Shown here piece by piece: positions 7,548-14,595 of a stretch of 64,000 bases of DNA (positions within the stretch are counted from its first letter, which is position 1; each line of letters opens with the position of its first letter). The stretch is taken from positions 434,001 to 498,000 of the forward strand of contig JAYRJL010000002.1 in assembly GCA_041906305.1 (NCBI GenBank), written 5' to 3'. The translations under genes were made by a program, and so were the position numbers. This DNA is from SHVZ01 sp041906305 (lineage in GTDB: Bacteria > Pseudomonadota > Alphaproteobacteria > SHVZ01). Below the pieces are notes generated by a model. It worked only from the letters and a program-made list of their open reading frames with translations, searched no databases and was not told the DNA's origin.

Positions 7548-9116
7548 ATGTCTTTCGATACCTTCTCGCGCAGGAACTTCCTTAGGGCGGCCGGCGGCGG
7601 CGCATTGGCCGCCACGTTGCTTCCAGGATCAGAGGTGGTCGCGCAGGGCGGCCTCAAGATTCTCAAGGTCCGAATGTTCCAATCGACCGAGACGCTCGAT
7701 CCGGGCTGGCGTCTTGGAACCCCCGACGACGACATCATGCGCTCGATCTGGCAGGGGCTGATCGGCGTCAAGCCTGGCAGCGAATGGGGCTGGGAGAAGC
7801 AGCTCGCCGAGGAGATCGTCCAGGAGTCGCCGACCCGCATCCGCTTCACGATGCGCAAGGGCGTGCAGTGGAGCGACGGCTTCGGCGAGGTCAACGCCGA
7901 GGACGTCAAGTTCTCCTACGAGCGCATTGCCAATCCCGACAACAAGATGGGCTACAAGACCGACTGGGAGAAGCTCGACAAGGTGGAGGTCACCGGAAGC
8001 CATTCCGGCGTGATCATCCTCAAGGAGCCGTTCCAGCCGCTCTGGACCTCGACCCTGCCGGCGGGTTCGGGCCTCGTCCTTCCGAAGAAGGCGATGGAGG
8101 CGAAGAACCTCACCAAGATCCTGACGGACGTGCCTGCGGTGAACGGTCCCTATCGGATCAAGACGATGGAGCCGCGCCGCATCGTCGTGCTCGAGCGCAA
8201 CCCGCTGTGGCAGGGCGAGAAGCCGGCATACGACGAGATCCATTACATCGTCATCCTCGATGCCAACGCCGGCGAGATCGCCTACGAGGCCGGCGAGATC
8301 GACGTCGCAGGTCTGCCGATCGCCTCGGTCGCGCGCCTGCAGAAGAAGATGCCGCCGAAGTCCAAGCTGATCGTGAAGCCGTCGCTGGCCTACTGGTGGC
8401 TCGGCATGCAGAGCGAGGAAGGTCCGTTCAAGGACATCCGCGTTCGTCAAGCGGTCCAGTACGGCATCGACGTCGACATGGTCCTGGATGCGGCGTTCTT
8501 CGGTGTAGCCACCCGGTCCACGGGCATCATCGCCCCCGGCATCATGGGCCACCGCTCGAAGAACTTGATCGACAAGATGGACATCGCCAAGGCCAAGTCG
8601 CTGCTGGCCGAGGCCGGCTTCCCGAACGGCTTCAAGACCGACATCGGCGTCCGCAACTCGGCCGAGTTCGTCAATGCCGCGCAGGCGGTGGCGGCGAGCC
8701 TCGCCAAGATCGGCATCCAGGCCGACGTGCGGCCGTTCGACGGCGGCGCGCAGAAGGCCCTGGCCGGCGACAAGAATGGCAAGTGGAAGGAGATGGGCCT
8801 CCACATCGTCCGCTTCTCGATGCAGCCCGATCCGTCCTGGGCGACCGCGTGGTTCGTCTCCGAGCAGGTCGGCGAGTGGAACTGGGAGCGCTTCCGCAAC
8901 CCCGAGTTCGACAAGCTGCATCAGACGCTCACCAGCGAGCTGGACGACAAGAAGCGCGCCGAGGGCTACATCCGCATGCAGGACCTCATGGAGCAATCAG
9001 GCTCCTACGTTTTCCTGACCCATGCGGTCAACGCCATCATCCACCGCGACACGGTGGAGCCGGCGCTGTCGCCAGACGCGCAGCGGCAGTTCTTCCCGAA
9101 GTTCAAGCCGGCCTAG
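7548..9116 (+). CDS. ABC peptide-type substrate-binding protein (SBP_bac_5), Tat-exported
   Basis: A 522-residue periplasmic binding protein of the dipeptide/oligopeptide/nickel cluster. The twin-arginine signal SRRNFLRAAGGG at residues 7-18 implies export in folded form. The family fold follows (STETLDPGW, then the VNGPYRIKTMEPRR segment and DIRVRQAVQYGID near residue 300). A strong AGGAGG site (7535-7540) lies 7 nt before ATG 7548. It is the first gene of the importer operon that continues to 11998, and is separated from the permease by an 18-bp hairpin. Ligand unknown; the M20 aminoacylase at the operon's end hints at an N-acyl amino acid or small peptide. Confidence 0.88.
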   Translation: MSFDTFSRRNFLRAAGGGALAATLLPGSEVVAQGGLKILKVRMFQSTETLDPGWRLGTPDDDIMRSIWQGLIGVKPGSEWGWEKQLAEEIVQESPTRIRFTMRKGVQWSDGFGEVNAEDVKFSYERIANPDNKMGYKTDWEKLDKVEVTGSHSGVIILKEPFQPLWTSTLPAGSGLVLPKKAMEAKNLTKILTDVPAVNGPYRIKTMEPRRIVVLERNPLWQGEKPAYDEIHYIVILDANAGEIAYEAGEIDVAGLPIASVARLQKKMPPKSKLIVKPSLAYWWLGMQSEEGPFKDIRVRQAVQYGIDVDMVLDAAFFGVATRSTGIIAPGIMGHRSKNLIDKMDIAKAKSLLAEAGFPNGFKTDIGVRNSAEFVNAAQAVAASLAKIGIQADVRPFDGGAQKALAGDKNGKWKEMGLHIVRFSMQPDPSWATAWFVSEQVGEWNWERFRNPEFDKLHQTLTSELDDKKRAEGYIRMQDLMEQSGSYVFLTHAVNAIIHRDTVEPALSPDAQRQFFPKFKPA

Positions 9117-9129
9117 CGCTCCAAGACCA

Positions 9130-9167
9130 AGACGATGGCCGCCATTCTTGAATGGCGGCCATCGTCT
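9130..9167 (+). other. Intercistronic 18-bp perfect stem-loop between binding protein and permease
   Basis: Arms 9130-9147 (AGACGATGGCCGCCATTC) and 9150-9167 pair without mismatch around a TT loop. It lies 14 nt after the binding-protein stop and 8 nt before the likely permease start, with no U-tract after it. Such hairpins after a binding-protein gene typically protect the upstream mRNA end and lower expression of the membrane genes; that role is inferred. Confidence 0.8.
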
Positions 9168-9175
9168 CGTCCGCC

Positions 9176-10060
9176 ATGACTGCGCAAACCGCATCCACGA
9201 TCCCGCAGCCGATCGAGCGCGCCTGGACGACCTTCGCGCGGAAGCTCGCGCGCGACCCGCTCGGCTTGCTCGGCTTCGTCATCGTCGTTCTACTCGTGCT
9301 GAGCGCGATCTTTGCCGACGTGCTCGCCACCCACGACCCTTTCCAGATGGCGCCTCGCCAGCGGATGCTGGAACCGAGCACCGCGCATTTCCTCGGCACC
9401 GACCAGCTCGGCCGCGATGTCTACAGCCGGGTGGTTTATGGCGGGCGCATCGCTCTCTGGGTTTCCCTTGTTGCGGTGAGTCTGTCGCTGCTGGGCGGCC
9501 TCGTCCTGGGCATGCTCGCCGGCTACGGCCCGCGCTGGCTGGACAACGCGCTGCTCCTGATCTTCGATGCCGTCCGCTCCTTCCCGACGATCATGTTCGC
9601 GCTGGCGATGGTGACCCTGCTGAGCCCGAGCCTCAGCACCATCATCACCATCGTCGTCGTCACTGCGATTCCGGTCTACGGACGCATCGTCCGTATCCAG
9701 ACACTGTCGATGAAGGAGACCGAGTTCATCCTGGCCGAGCGCGCGCTCGGCGCCGGGCCGATCCGCATCCTCTTGTCGCACATTCTGCCGAACGTGATCG
9801 GCCCGCTGCTGATCCTCGCCAGCATGGAGATCCCAGTGGTGATCACCATCGAGGCCGGCCTCTCCTTCCTGGGATTGGGTGTGCGACCGCCGACGCCGAC
9901 CTGGGGTTCAATCCTGCAGGACGGGTATCAATACATCCGCGACACGCCCTGGCTGGTGATCGCCGCCGGCCTGCCGCTGATCCTGACCACGCTGGGCTTC
10001 ACCTTCCTTGGGGAGGCCCTTCGCGACGCCTTCGACCCCAAGCTCAACCGGCCTTCGTAG
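9176..10060 (+). CDS. ABC transporter permease, DppC/OppC type
   Basis: A 294-residue inner-membrane permease. An N-terminal helix (residues ~29-47), the periplasmic DQLGRDVYSRVVYGGR segment and the BPD_transp_1 core with the EAA-type loop around ALGAGPIRILLSHILPN are all present, with the DppC-typical SFLGLGVRPPTPTWG near the C-terminus. I place the start at ATG 9176; the upstream in-frame ATG 9152 lies inside the right arm of the hairpin. No clear Shine-Dalgarno precedes either. Its stop TAG overlaps by one base the GTG of the first ATPase. The expected DppB partner is not in this operon; a candidate lies at 13651-14595. Confidence 0.87.
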   Translation: MTAQTASTIPQPIERAWTTFARKLARDPLGLLGFVIVVLLVLSAIFADVLATHDPFQMAPRQRMLEPSTAHFLGTDQLGRDVYSRVVYGGRIALWVSLVAVSLSLLGGLVLGMLAGYGPRWLDNALLLIFDAVRSFPTIMFALAMVTLLSPSLSTIITIVVVTAIPVYGRIVRIQTLSMKETEFILAERALGAGPIRILLSHILPNVIGPLLILASMEIPVVITIEAGLSFLGLGVRPPTPTWGSILQDGYQYIRDTPWLVIAAGLPLILTTLGFTFLGEALRDAFDPKLNRPS

Positions 10061-11028
10061 TGGAACCGCTCCTCGACATAAGGGACCTGAGCGTCGAGTT
10101 CTCGACGCCGCGCGGCCAGGTCAAGGCTCTGCGCAAGATCGATCTCCAGGTCCGCCCTGGTCGCATCGTAGGTATCGTCGGCGAGAGTGGCTGCGGGAAG
10201 TCGACCCTGGTCTCGGCGGTGATGGGCCTGCTCGCCGGAAATGCCCGCGTGACCTCGGGCTCGATCTCCTTCGAAGGCCGGGAGCTGCAGAACCTGCCGG
10301 AAGAGGGCTGGCGAGACATCCGCGGCCGGCGGCTGGCGATGGTCTTCCAGGACCCGATGACCTCGCTCAATCCCGTGATGTCCATCGCGACCCAGATGAT
10401 CGACATCCAGCATCGAGATCCGGGGACGCGCGCCGAGAAGCTGAAGAAGGCCATTTCCTGGCTCGCACGCGTCGGCATCGCCGACCCTGAGCAGAGGATC
10501 GAAGACTATCCGCACCGCTTCTCCGGCGGCATGCGGCAGCGCATCGCGATCGCGATGGCCTTGCTCGTTAATCCTGCCCTACTGATCGCCGACGAGCCGA
10601 CGACCGCCCTCGACGTGACGTTGGAAGCCCAGATAATCCACCTGATCAAGCAGCTCCAGGCCGAGTTCGACGGCGCGATCCTGTTCGTCTCGCACAATCT
10701 CGGCCTGATCGCGGAGATCTGCGACGAGGTCGTGGTGATGTATGCGGGCGAAGTGGTGGAACATGCCGATATCCGCCGCCTGTTCCACGCCCCTTCCCAT
10801 CCCTATACGCAGCTCCTGCTGACCTGCGATCCGGCCCGCATCGAGTCCGAGGAACGCACTTTGCCGACAATCGGTGGCACCGTCCCCGATCTCGCCCGCC
10901 TTCCCGGAGGCTGCATCTTCGCCGACCGCTGCCCCAGCGCGTTCGACCGCTGCCGGGCAGAAGCACCGCTGACCTACACGATCGCGGAAGGTCATCACGT
11001 CCGCTGCTTCCTGCACGCCGATGACTGA
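10060..11028 (+). CDS. ABC transporter ATP-binding protein, DppD/OppD type
   Basis: A 322-residue ATPase. Walker A GESGCGKS at residues 41-48, Q-loop Gln97 (VFQDP), signature FSGGMRQR near 154-161 and Walker B LLIADEP ending at 180 are all present, with switch His in VSHNLG. The C-terminal oligopeptide-ABC extension carries the family's Cys pattern (GGCIFADRCPSAFDRC). The reading frame is open far upstream (to 9022), but that part is antisense or out of frame with the permease, so GTG 10060 (TAGTG overlap) is the start. It pairs with the next ATPase to energise import. Confidence 0.88.
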   Translation: MEPLLDIRDLSVEFSTPRGQVKALRKIDLQVRPGRIVGIVGESGCGKSTLVSAVMGLLAGNARVTSGSISFEGRELQNLPEEGWRDIRGRRLAMVFQDPMTSLNPVMSIATQMIDIQHRDPGTRAEKLKKAISWLARVGIADPEQRIEDYPHRFSGGMRQRIAIAMALLVNPALLIADEPTTALDVTLEAQIIHLIKQLQAEFDGAILFVSHNLGLIAEICDEVVVMYAGEVVEHADIRRLFHAPSHPYTQLLLTCDPARIESEERTLPTIGGTVPDLARLPGGCIFADRCPSAFDRCRAEAPLTYTIAEGHHVRCFLHADD

Positions 11029-11998
11029 TCTGCTCGCGATCCAGGAGCTTCGGGTCCGTTTCCGCACGGTCGGTCTCGTCCGCGCCCTGATCGATCGCAT
11101 CGCCGATCCGTTCATCGACGCGGTTCTCGACGTCTCGCTCAAGGTAGGCCCGGGCGAGACCCTCGGCCTGGTAGGCGAGAGCGGTTCAGGAAAGACGACC
11201 CTCGCCCGCGCCGTGCTGGGCTTGGTGCCCGTCCACTCGGGCAGCATCGCCGTTCAGGGCAAGGAACTCGTCGGCCTCCGCGAGGGCGCCTACCGCGCCG
11301 TCCGTCGAGAGCTCGGCATGATGTTCCAGGATCCGGTCGCGTCGCTCAGCCCACGCAAGACCGTGCGCAACCTCCTGGTGGAGCCTTTCCGAATCCACGG
11401 CGTCCGCGACGTTGACGCCGACGCCGAGGCCCGTCGCCTGCTGGCGCTAGTCGGCCTGCATGACGGTTTCCTCGGCGCCTACGCCCACCAACTCTCCGGC
11501 GGTCAGGCGCGGCGCGTCGGTGTCGCCCGCACCCTGGCTCTCCGGCCGAAACTCATCCTCGCCGACGAGCCGACCGCCGGCCTCGACGTCTCGGTGCAGG
11601 GCGAGATCCTGAATCTGATGAACGAGCTGCAGCAGCAGTTCGGGCTCAGCTACCTGATCGTCACCCACAACCTGCCGGTCATCCGGCATGTCAGCGACCG
11701 GCTCGCGATCATGTATCTGGGGCGCCTGGTCGAGCAGGGGTCGACCCGCAGCGTGTTCGCCAGACCGGCGCATCCCTATACCCATGCTCTGCTCGCCGCC
11801 GTTCCGCAGCCGGATCCCGACAGGCGACGCGAACAGCTCGAGCTTCAAGGAGAGATTCCGAGCCTCCGGCGGAGGCCCTCGGGGTGCGAATTCCACACCC
11901 GCTGCATTCACGCGCAGGCCCGATGCCGGGTCGAGGCGCCGGGTCCCACTTCGCTTGGCGACGGCCGCGAGGTGCGCTGTCACTTCCCGCTTATCTAG
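11021..11998 (+). CDS. ABC transporter ATP-binding protein, DppF/OppF type
   Basis: A 325-residue ATPase. Walker A GESGSGKT at residues 52-59, signature LSGGQARR and Walker B LILADEPTAGLDVS are seen, then the C-terminal extension with GCEFHTRC. It overlaps the upstream ATPase by 8 nt, consistent with a heterodimeric ATPase pair made from one message. The M20 hydrolase gene begins 18 nt after its stop. Confidence 0.88.
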   Translation: MTDLLAIQELRVRFRTVGLVRALIDRIADPFIDAVLDVSLKVGPGETLGLVGESGSGKTTLARAVLGLVPVHSGSIAVQGKELVGLREGAYRAVRRELGMMFQDPVASLSPRKTVRNLLVEPFRIHGVRDVDADAEARRLLALVGLHDGFLGAYAHQLSGGQARRVGVARTLALRPKLILADEPTAGLDVSVQGEILNLMNELQQQFGLSYLIVTHNLPVIRHVSDRLAIMYLGRLVEQGSTRSVFARPAHPYTHALLAAVPQPDPDRRREQLELQGEIPSLRRRPSGCEFHTRCIHAQARCRVEAPGPTSLGDGREVRCHFPLI

Positions 11999-12016
11999 TC
12001 TTCAGGGAACACGGTC

Positions 12017-13192
12017 ATGAACGTCACCGAGCATCTCAAGCAGGCTCATGCCGAAATGACGACTTGGCGTCGCGACATACACGCGCACCCGGAGCTCGGC
12101 TTCGAAGAGCGGCGGACCTCCGACCTGGTGGCGGAGAAGCTGAAGGCATTCGGATGCGAAGTACACCGTGGCATCGGCAAGACCGGTCTGGTCGGCCGGC
12201 TGCAGGTCGGCAATTCGCCCCGGTCCATCGGGCTTCGCGCCGACATGGATGCGCTGCCGATGCAGGAGGCGAACGAGTTCGCGCACCGCTCGCGCACTCC
12301 CGGCCGCATGCATGCCTGCGGCCATGATGGGCACACCACGATGCTGCTCGGCGCTGCCCAGCACCTCGCGAAGTCCAAAAATTTCGACGGCACAGTCAAC
12401 TTCATCTTCCAGCCGGCCGAGGAAGGCCTGGGCGGCGGCGAAGCGATGATCAAGGACGGGCTATTCGAACGCTTTCCCTGCGACTCGATTTTCGGCATGC
12501 ACAATTGGCCCGGGCTCGCCGCCGGCAAGTTCGCCATCCGACCCGGCGGCATGATGGCGGGCGGCGCCTTTTTCGACGTGACTGTTACCGGCAAGGGTGC
12601 CCACGGCGCCAAGCCGGAAAGCGGCATCGATCCGGTTCTGGTCGCAAGCCATATCGTCACCGCCGCGCAGTCGATCGTCTCCCGAAATGTCAGGCCTTCC
12701 GACACGGCGGTGCTCAGCTGCACCCAGATCCACGGCGGCGACGCCTACAACGTGATCCCGCAGCAGGCCGTGATCAGGGGGACTGCGCGCGCCTTTTCTA
12801 CTGACACGCTGAAGCTGATCGAGACCAACATGCGGCGGGTGGCGGAGAACGTCGCGGCCGGCTTCGGCGCGGCGGCCGAGCTCGACTTCCGCCTGATTTT
12901 CCTCCCGACCATCAACGATCCCGCTCAGACGGATTTCATCGCCGACACCGCAGCGGAACTGGTCGGCGAAGAGAACGTCGACCGCGACGGCCCCCTGATC
13001 ATGGCTTCGGAGGATTTCTCTTACATGCTCAACGCCGTCCCCGGCGCCTACATGATGATCGGCAACGGCGAGGGCGTCGGCGGCTGCGCCGTCCACAATC
13101 CCGCCTACGACTTCAACGACGAGATCCTTCCGCTCGGCGCCAGCCTGTTCGTCCGTCTGGTGGAGCGAAAGCTGGAGCGCCTCCCGCGGTAG
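12017..13192 (+). CDS. M20 family N-acyl-amino-acid amidohydrolase (hippurate hydrolase/aminoacylase type)
   Basis: A 391-residue cytoplasmic metallohydrolase. DIHAHPELGFEE at the N-terminus, the metal/catalytic motif ACGHDGH (Cys101, His103) and QPAEEG (Glu135/136) match the hippurate hydrolase/IAA-amino-acid hydrolase group, which splits an acyl group from an amino acid (for example hippurate to benzoate and glycine). The dimerisation insert starts near GGAFFDVTVTGKGAHGA. It is the last gene of the ABC operon, so it probably processes the imported ligand. A terminator-like hairpin follows at 13256. Confidence 0.86.
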   Translation: MNVTEHLKQAHAEMTTWRRDIHAHPELGFEERRTSDLVAEKLKAFGCEVHRGIGKTGLVGRLQVGNSPRSIGLRADMDALPMQEANEFAHRSRTPGRMHACGHDGHTTMLLGAAQHLAKSKNFDGTVNFIFQPAEEGLGGGEAMIKDGLFERFPCDSIFGMHNWPGLAAGKFAIRPGGMMAGGAFFDVTVTGKGAHGAKPESGIDPVLVASHIVTAAQSIVSRNVRPSDTAVLSCTQIHGGDAYNVIPQQAVIRGTARAFSTDTLKLIETNMRRVAENVAAGFGAAAELDFRLIFLPTINDPAQTDFIADTAAELVGEENVDRDGPLIMASEDFSYMLNAVPGAYMMIGNGEGVGGCAVHNPAYDFNDEILPLGASLFVRLVERKLERLPR

Positions 13193-13255
13193 CGTGATAC
13201 CAAGCCTGTCCTCAACGATGTCACAGACGACTTAGGCCAGGCGGGGAAACCGCCC

Positions 13256-13272
13256 CGCCGAGTCGGCGTTTT
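13256..13272 (+). terminator. Candidate intrinsic terminator or attenuator
   Basis: CGCCG/CGGCG stem with an AGT loop followed by TTTT. It lies 63 nt after the M20 stop. Its left arm overlaps a second possible hairpin (13240-13246 pairing with 13253-13259), so the two structures exclude each other. It could end the ABC operon or act in the leader of the BA14K-like gene. Confidence 0.5.
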
Positions 13273-13312
13273 CCTTACCGAACCGATTTGCATCGGGGGA
13301 AAAGGAGCCGAC

Positions 13313-13654
13313 ATGAAAGCGACCACTCTTCATCTGGCCGCGATTGCCACTGCCGTGACGCTGGCGGCCACCGCACCGGCATTCGCCCAGCGCCACCACC
13401 ACGGCGGCAACAACGCGGCGGGCGCCGCGGCGATCGGCCTGCTCGGCGGCCTTGCGCTCGGTGCGGCGCTGGCGCCTCAGCCGGCGCCGCCGCCTCCGGC
13501 CGTCTACTACACCCCGGCGCCCGTCTACGCGGGCCCGAGCCCGCACGTCGATTGGTGCACGCGGAACACGCCTGGCTACAACGCCTATGACAACACCTAT
13601 CAGGGCTACTACGCCGGCGAGCGTATCGTCTGTCGCTCGCCATACGGTGGCTAA
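13313..13654 (+). CDS. Secreted BA14K-like protein
   Basis: A 113-residue exported protein: Sec signal (ATAVTLAATAPAFAQ), a His/Gly/Asn-rich stretch, one hydrophobic Gly/Ala segment (residues ~38-55), a Pro-rich linker, and a C-terminal module HVDWCTRNTPGYNAYDNTY...C resembling the BA14K domain of Brucella and relatives (two Cys, aromatic repeats). AAGGAG lies 5 nt before ATG 13313. Function is uncertain; such proteins are cell-envelope associated. Its stop overlaps the stop of the convergent permease gene. Confidence 0.65.
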   Translation: MKATTLHLAAIATAVTLAATAPAFAQRHHHGGNNAAGAAAIGLLGGLALGAALAPQPAPPPPAVYYTPAPVYAGPSPHVDWCTRNTPGYNAYDNTYQGYYAGERIVCRSPYGG

Positions 13655-14595
13655 AGCTTGTCGCGGGTCCGCGGATCCAGGGCGGCAGCGGCGAGATCGG
13701 AAAGCAGGGTCGAGACCGCGAACAGCACGGTCGTGACCATCACCGCGCCCATGACGATCGGATAGTTCCGGCTGTTGACCGACTCAAAAACGAGCCGGCC
13801 AACGCCGGGCCGATTGAAGACGATCTCCGCGAATACCGCCCCAGACAGCAGGCGGCCCATTCCAACTCCGAGCAGGGCCACCGTCGGCAAGATCGCGAGC
13901 TTCAGCGCATAATGGTAGATGATCTTGCGGCGTGAGAGCCCGAAGGCGCGCGCCGTTCGGATATGGTTCTCCCCCATGATCTCGAGCATCGAGGCGCGAA
14001 CGAGACGCGCGAGGAAACCCACCCAACCAAGGCCGATGGCGATGGCAGGCAGCACCAGGTGCCAAGCCTGGGTCAGATGATCACCGGGGGGGCCGGCGCC
14101 GAGGGCCGGGAACCAGCGAAGAGAAACCGCGAAGACCAGCAGCAGGTAGATCGCGATCACGAAAGACGGGACGGCGATCGCGGCGACCGAGAAGATACCC
14201 GTCAGACGGTCGAGCCAGCTGCCGCGGTGCACCGCCGAGTAGCAGCCGAGCGGAATCCCCAGAACGACCGCCCAACCCAGCCCAGCCAACGCCAGCACGA
14301 CCGTGTAGGGCAGCTCGTTGAAGACGATCGCCGCGACGCTCTTGGACGTCCAGACGTCGACCCCCAGGTTGCCGCTGAGCACATTGCCGAAGAAGCGCAG
14401 CAGCTGGACCGGCACCGGCTGGTCGAGTCCCATGCGCGACGTGAAATCCCGCACCATCTCCGGCGTCGCACGCGGGCCGAGCGCGATCGAAGCGGGGTCG
14501 CCAGGCACTAGGTGGATCATCGTGAACAGGATCGTCATCGCGACCGCGACGATCGCGGTCATCAGGCCCAGGCGCTTGAGCGCGTAGAGAAACAT
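13651..14595 (-). CDS. ABC transporter permease, DppB/OppB type, separated from its operon
   Basis: A 314-residue permease. N-terminal helix then VPGDPASIALGPRATPEMV, and MGLDQPVPVQLLRFFGNVLSGN-like region are DppB hallmarks. The core includes the EAA-type loop at AFGLSRRKIIYHYALK and ends LDPRTRDKL. No binding protein, DppC or ATPase is on this strand nearby. The plus-strand importer at 7548-11998 lacks a DppB, so this is its probable partner. ATG 14595 shares one base with the stop of the CocE/NonD gene (TGATG), so the two are translationally coupled. The 3' end overlaps the BA14K-like gene by 4 nt, tail to tail. Confidence 0.85.
   Translation of the reverse strand: MFLYALKRLGLMTAIVAVAMTILFTMIHLVPGDPASIALGPRATPEMVRDFTSRMGLDQPVPVQLLRFFGNVLSGNLGVDVWTSKSVAAIVFNELPYTVVLALAGLGWAVVLGIPLGCYSAVHRGSWLDRLTGIFSVAAIAVPSFVIAIYLLLVFAVSLRWFPALGAGPPGDHLTQAWHLVLPAIAIGLGWVGFLARLVRASMLEIMGENHIRTARAFGLSRRKIIYHYALKLAILPTVALLGVGMGRLLSGAVFAEIVFNRPGVGRLVFESVNSRNYPIVMGAVMVTTVLFAVSTLLSDLAAAALDPRTRDKL

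Noticed and set aside
7629..8996. 455-codon minus-strand open frame opposite the binding protein
   Set aside because: Low-complexity Leu/Arg/Asp-rich translation typical of antisense frames in GC-rich genes; the plus strand encodes a full Tat signal and SBP_bac_5 domain.
9022..10059. Upstream part of a 668-codon plus-strand frame ending in the DppD gene
   Set aside because: This section runs out of frame through the binding-protein end and the DppC permease; only the part from GTG 10060 has ATPase sequence.
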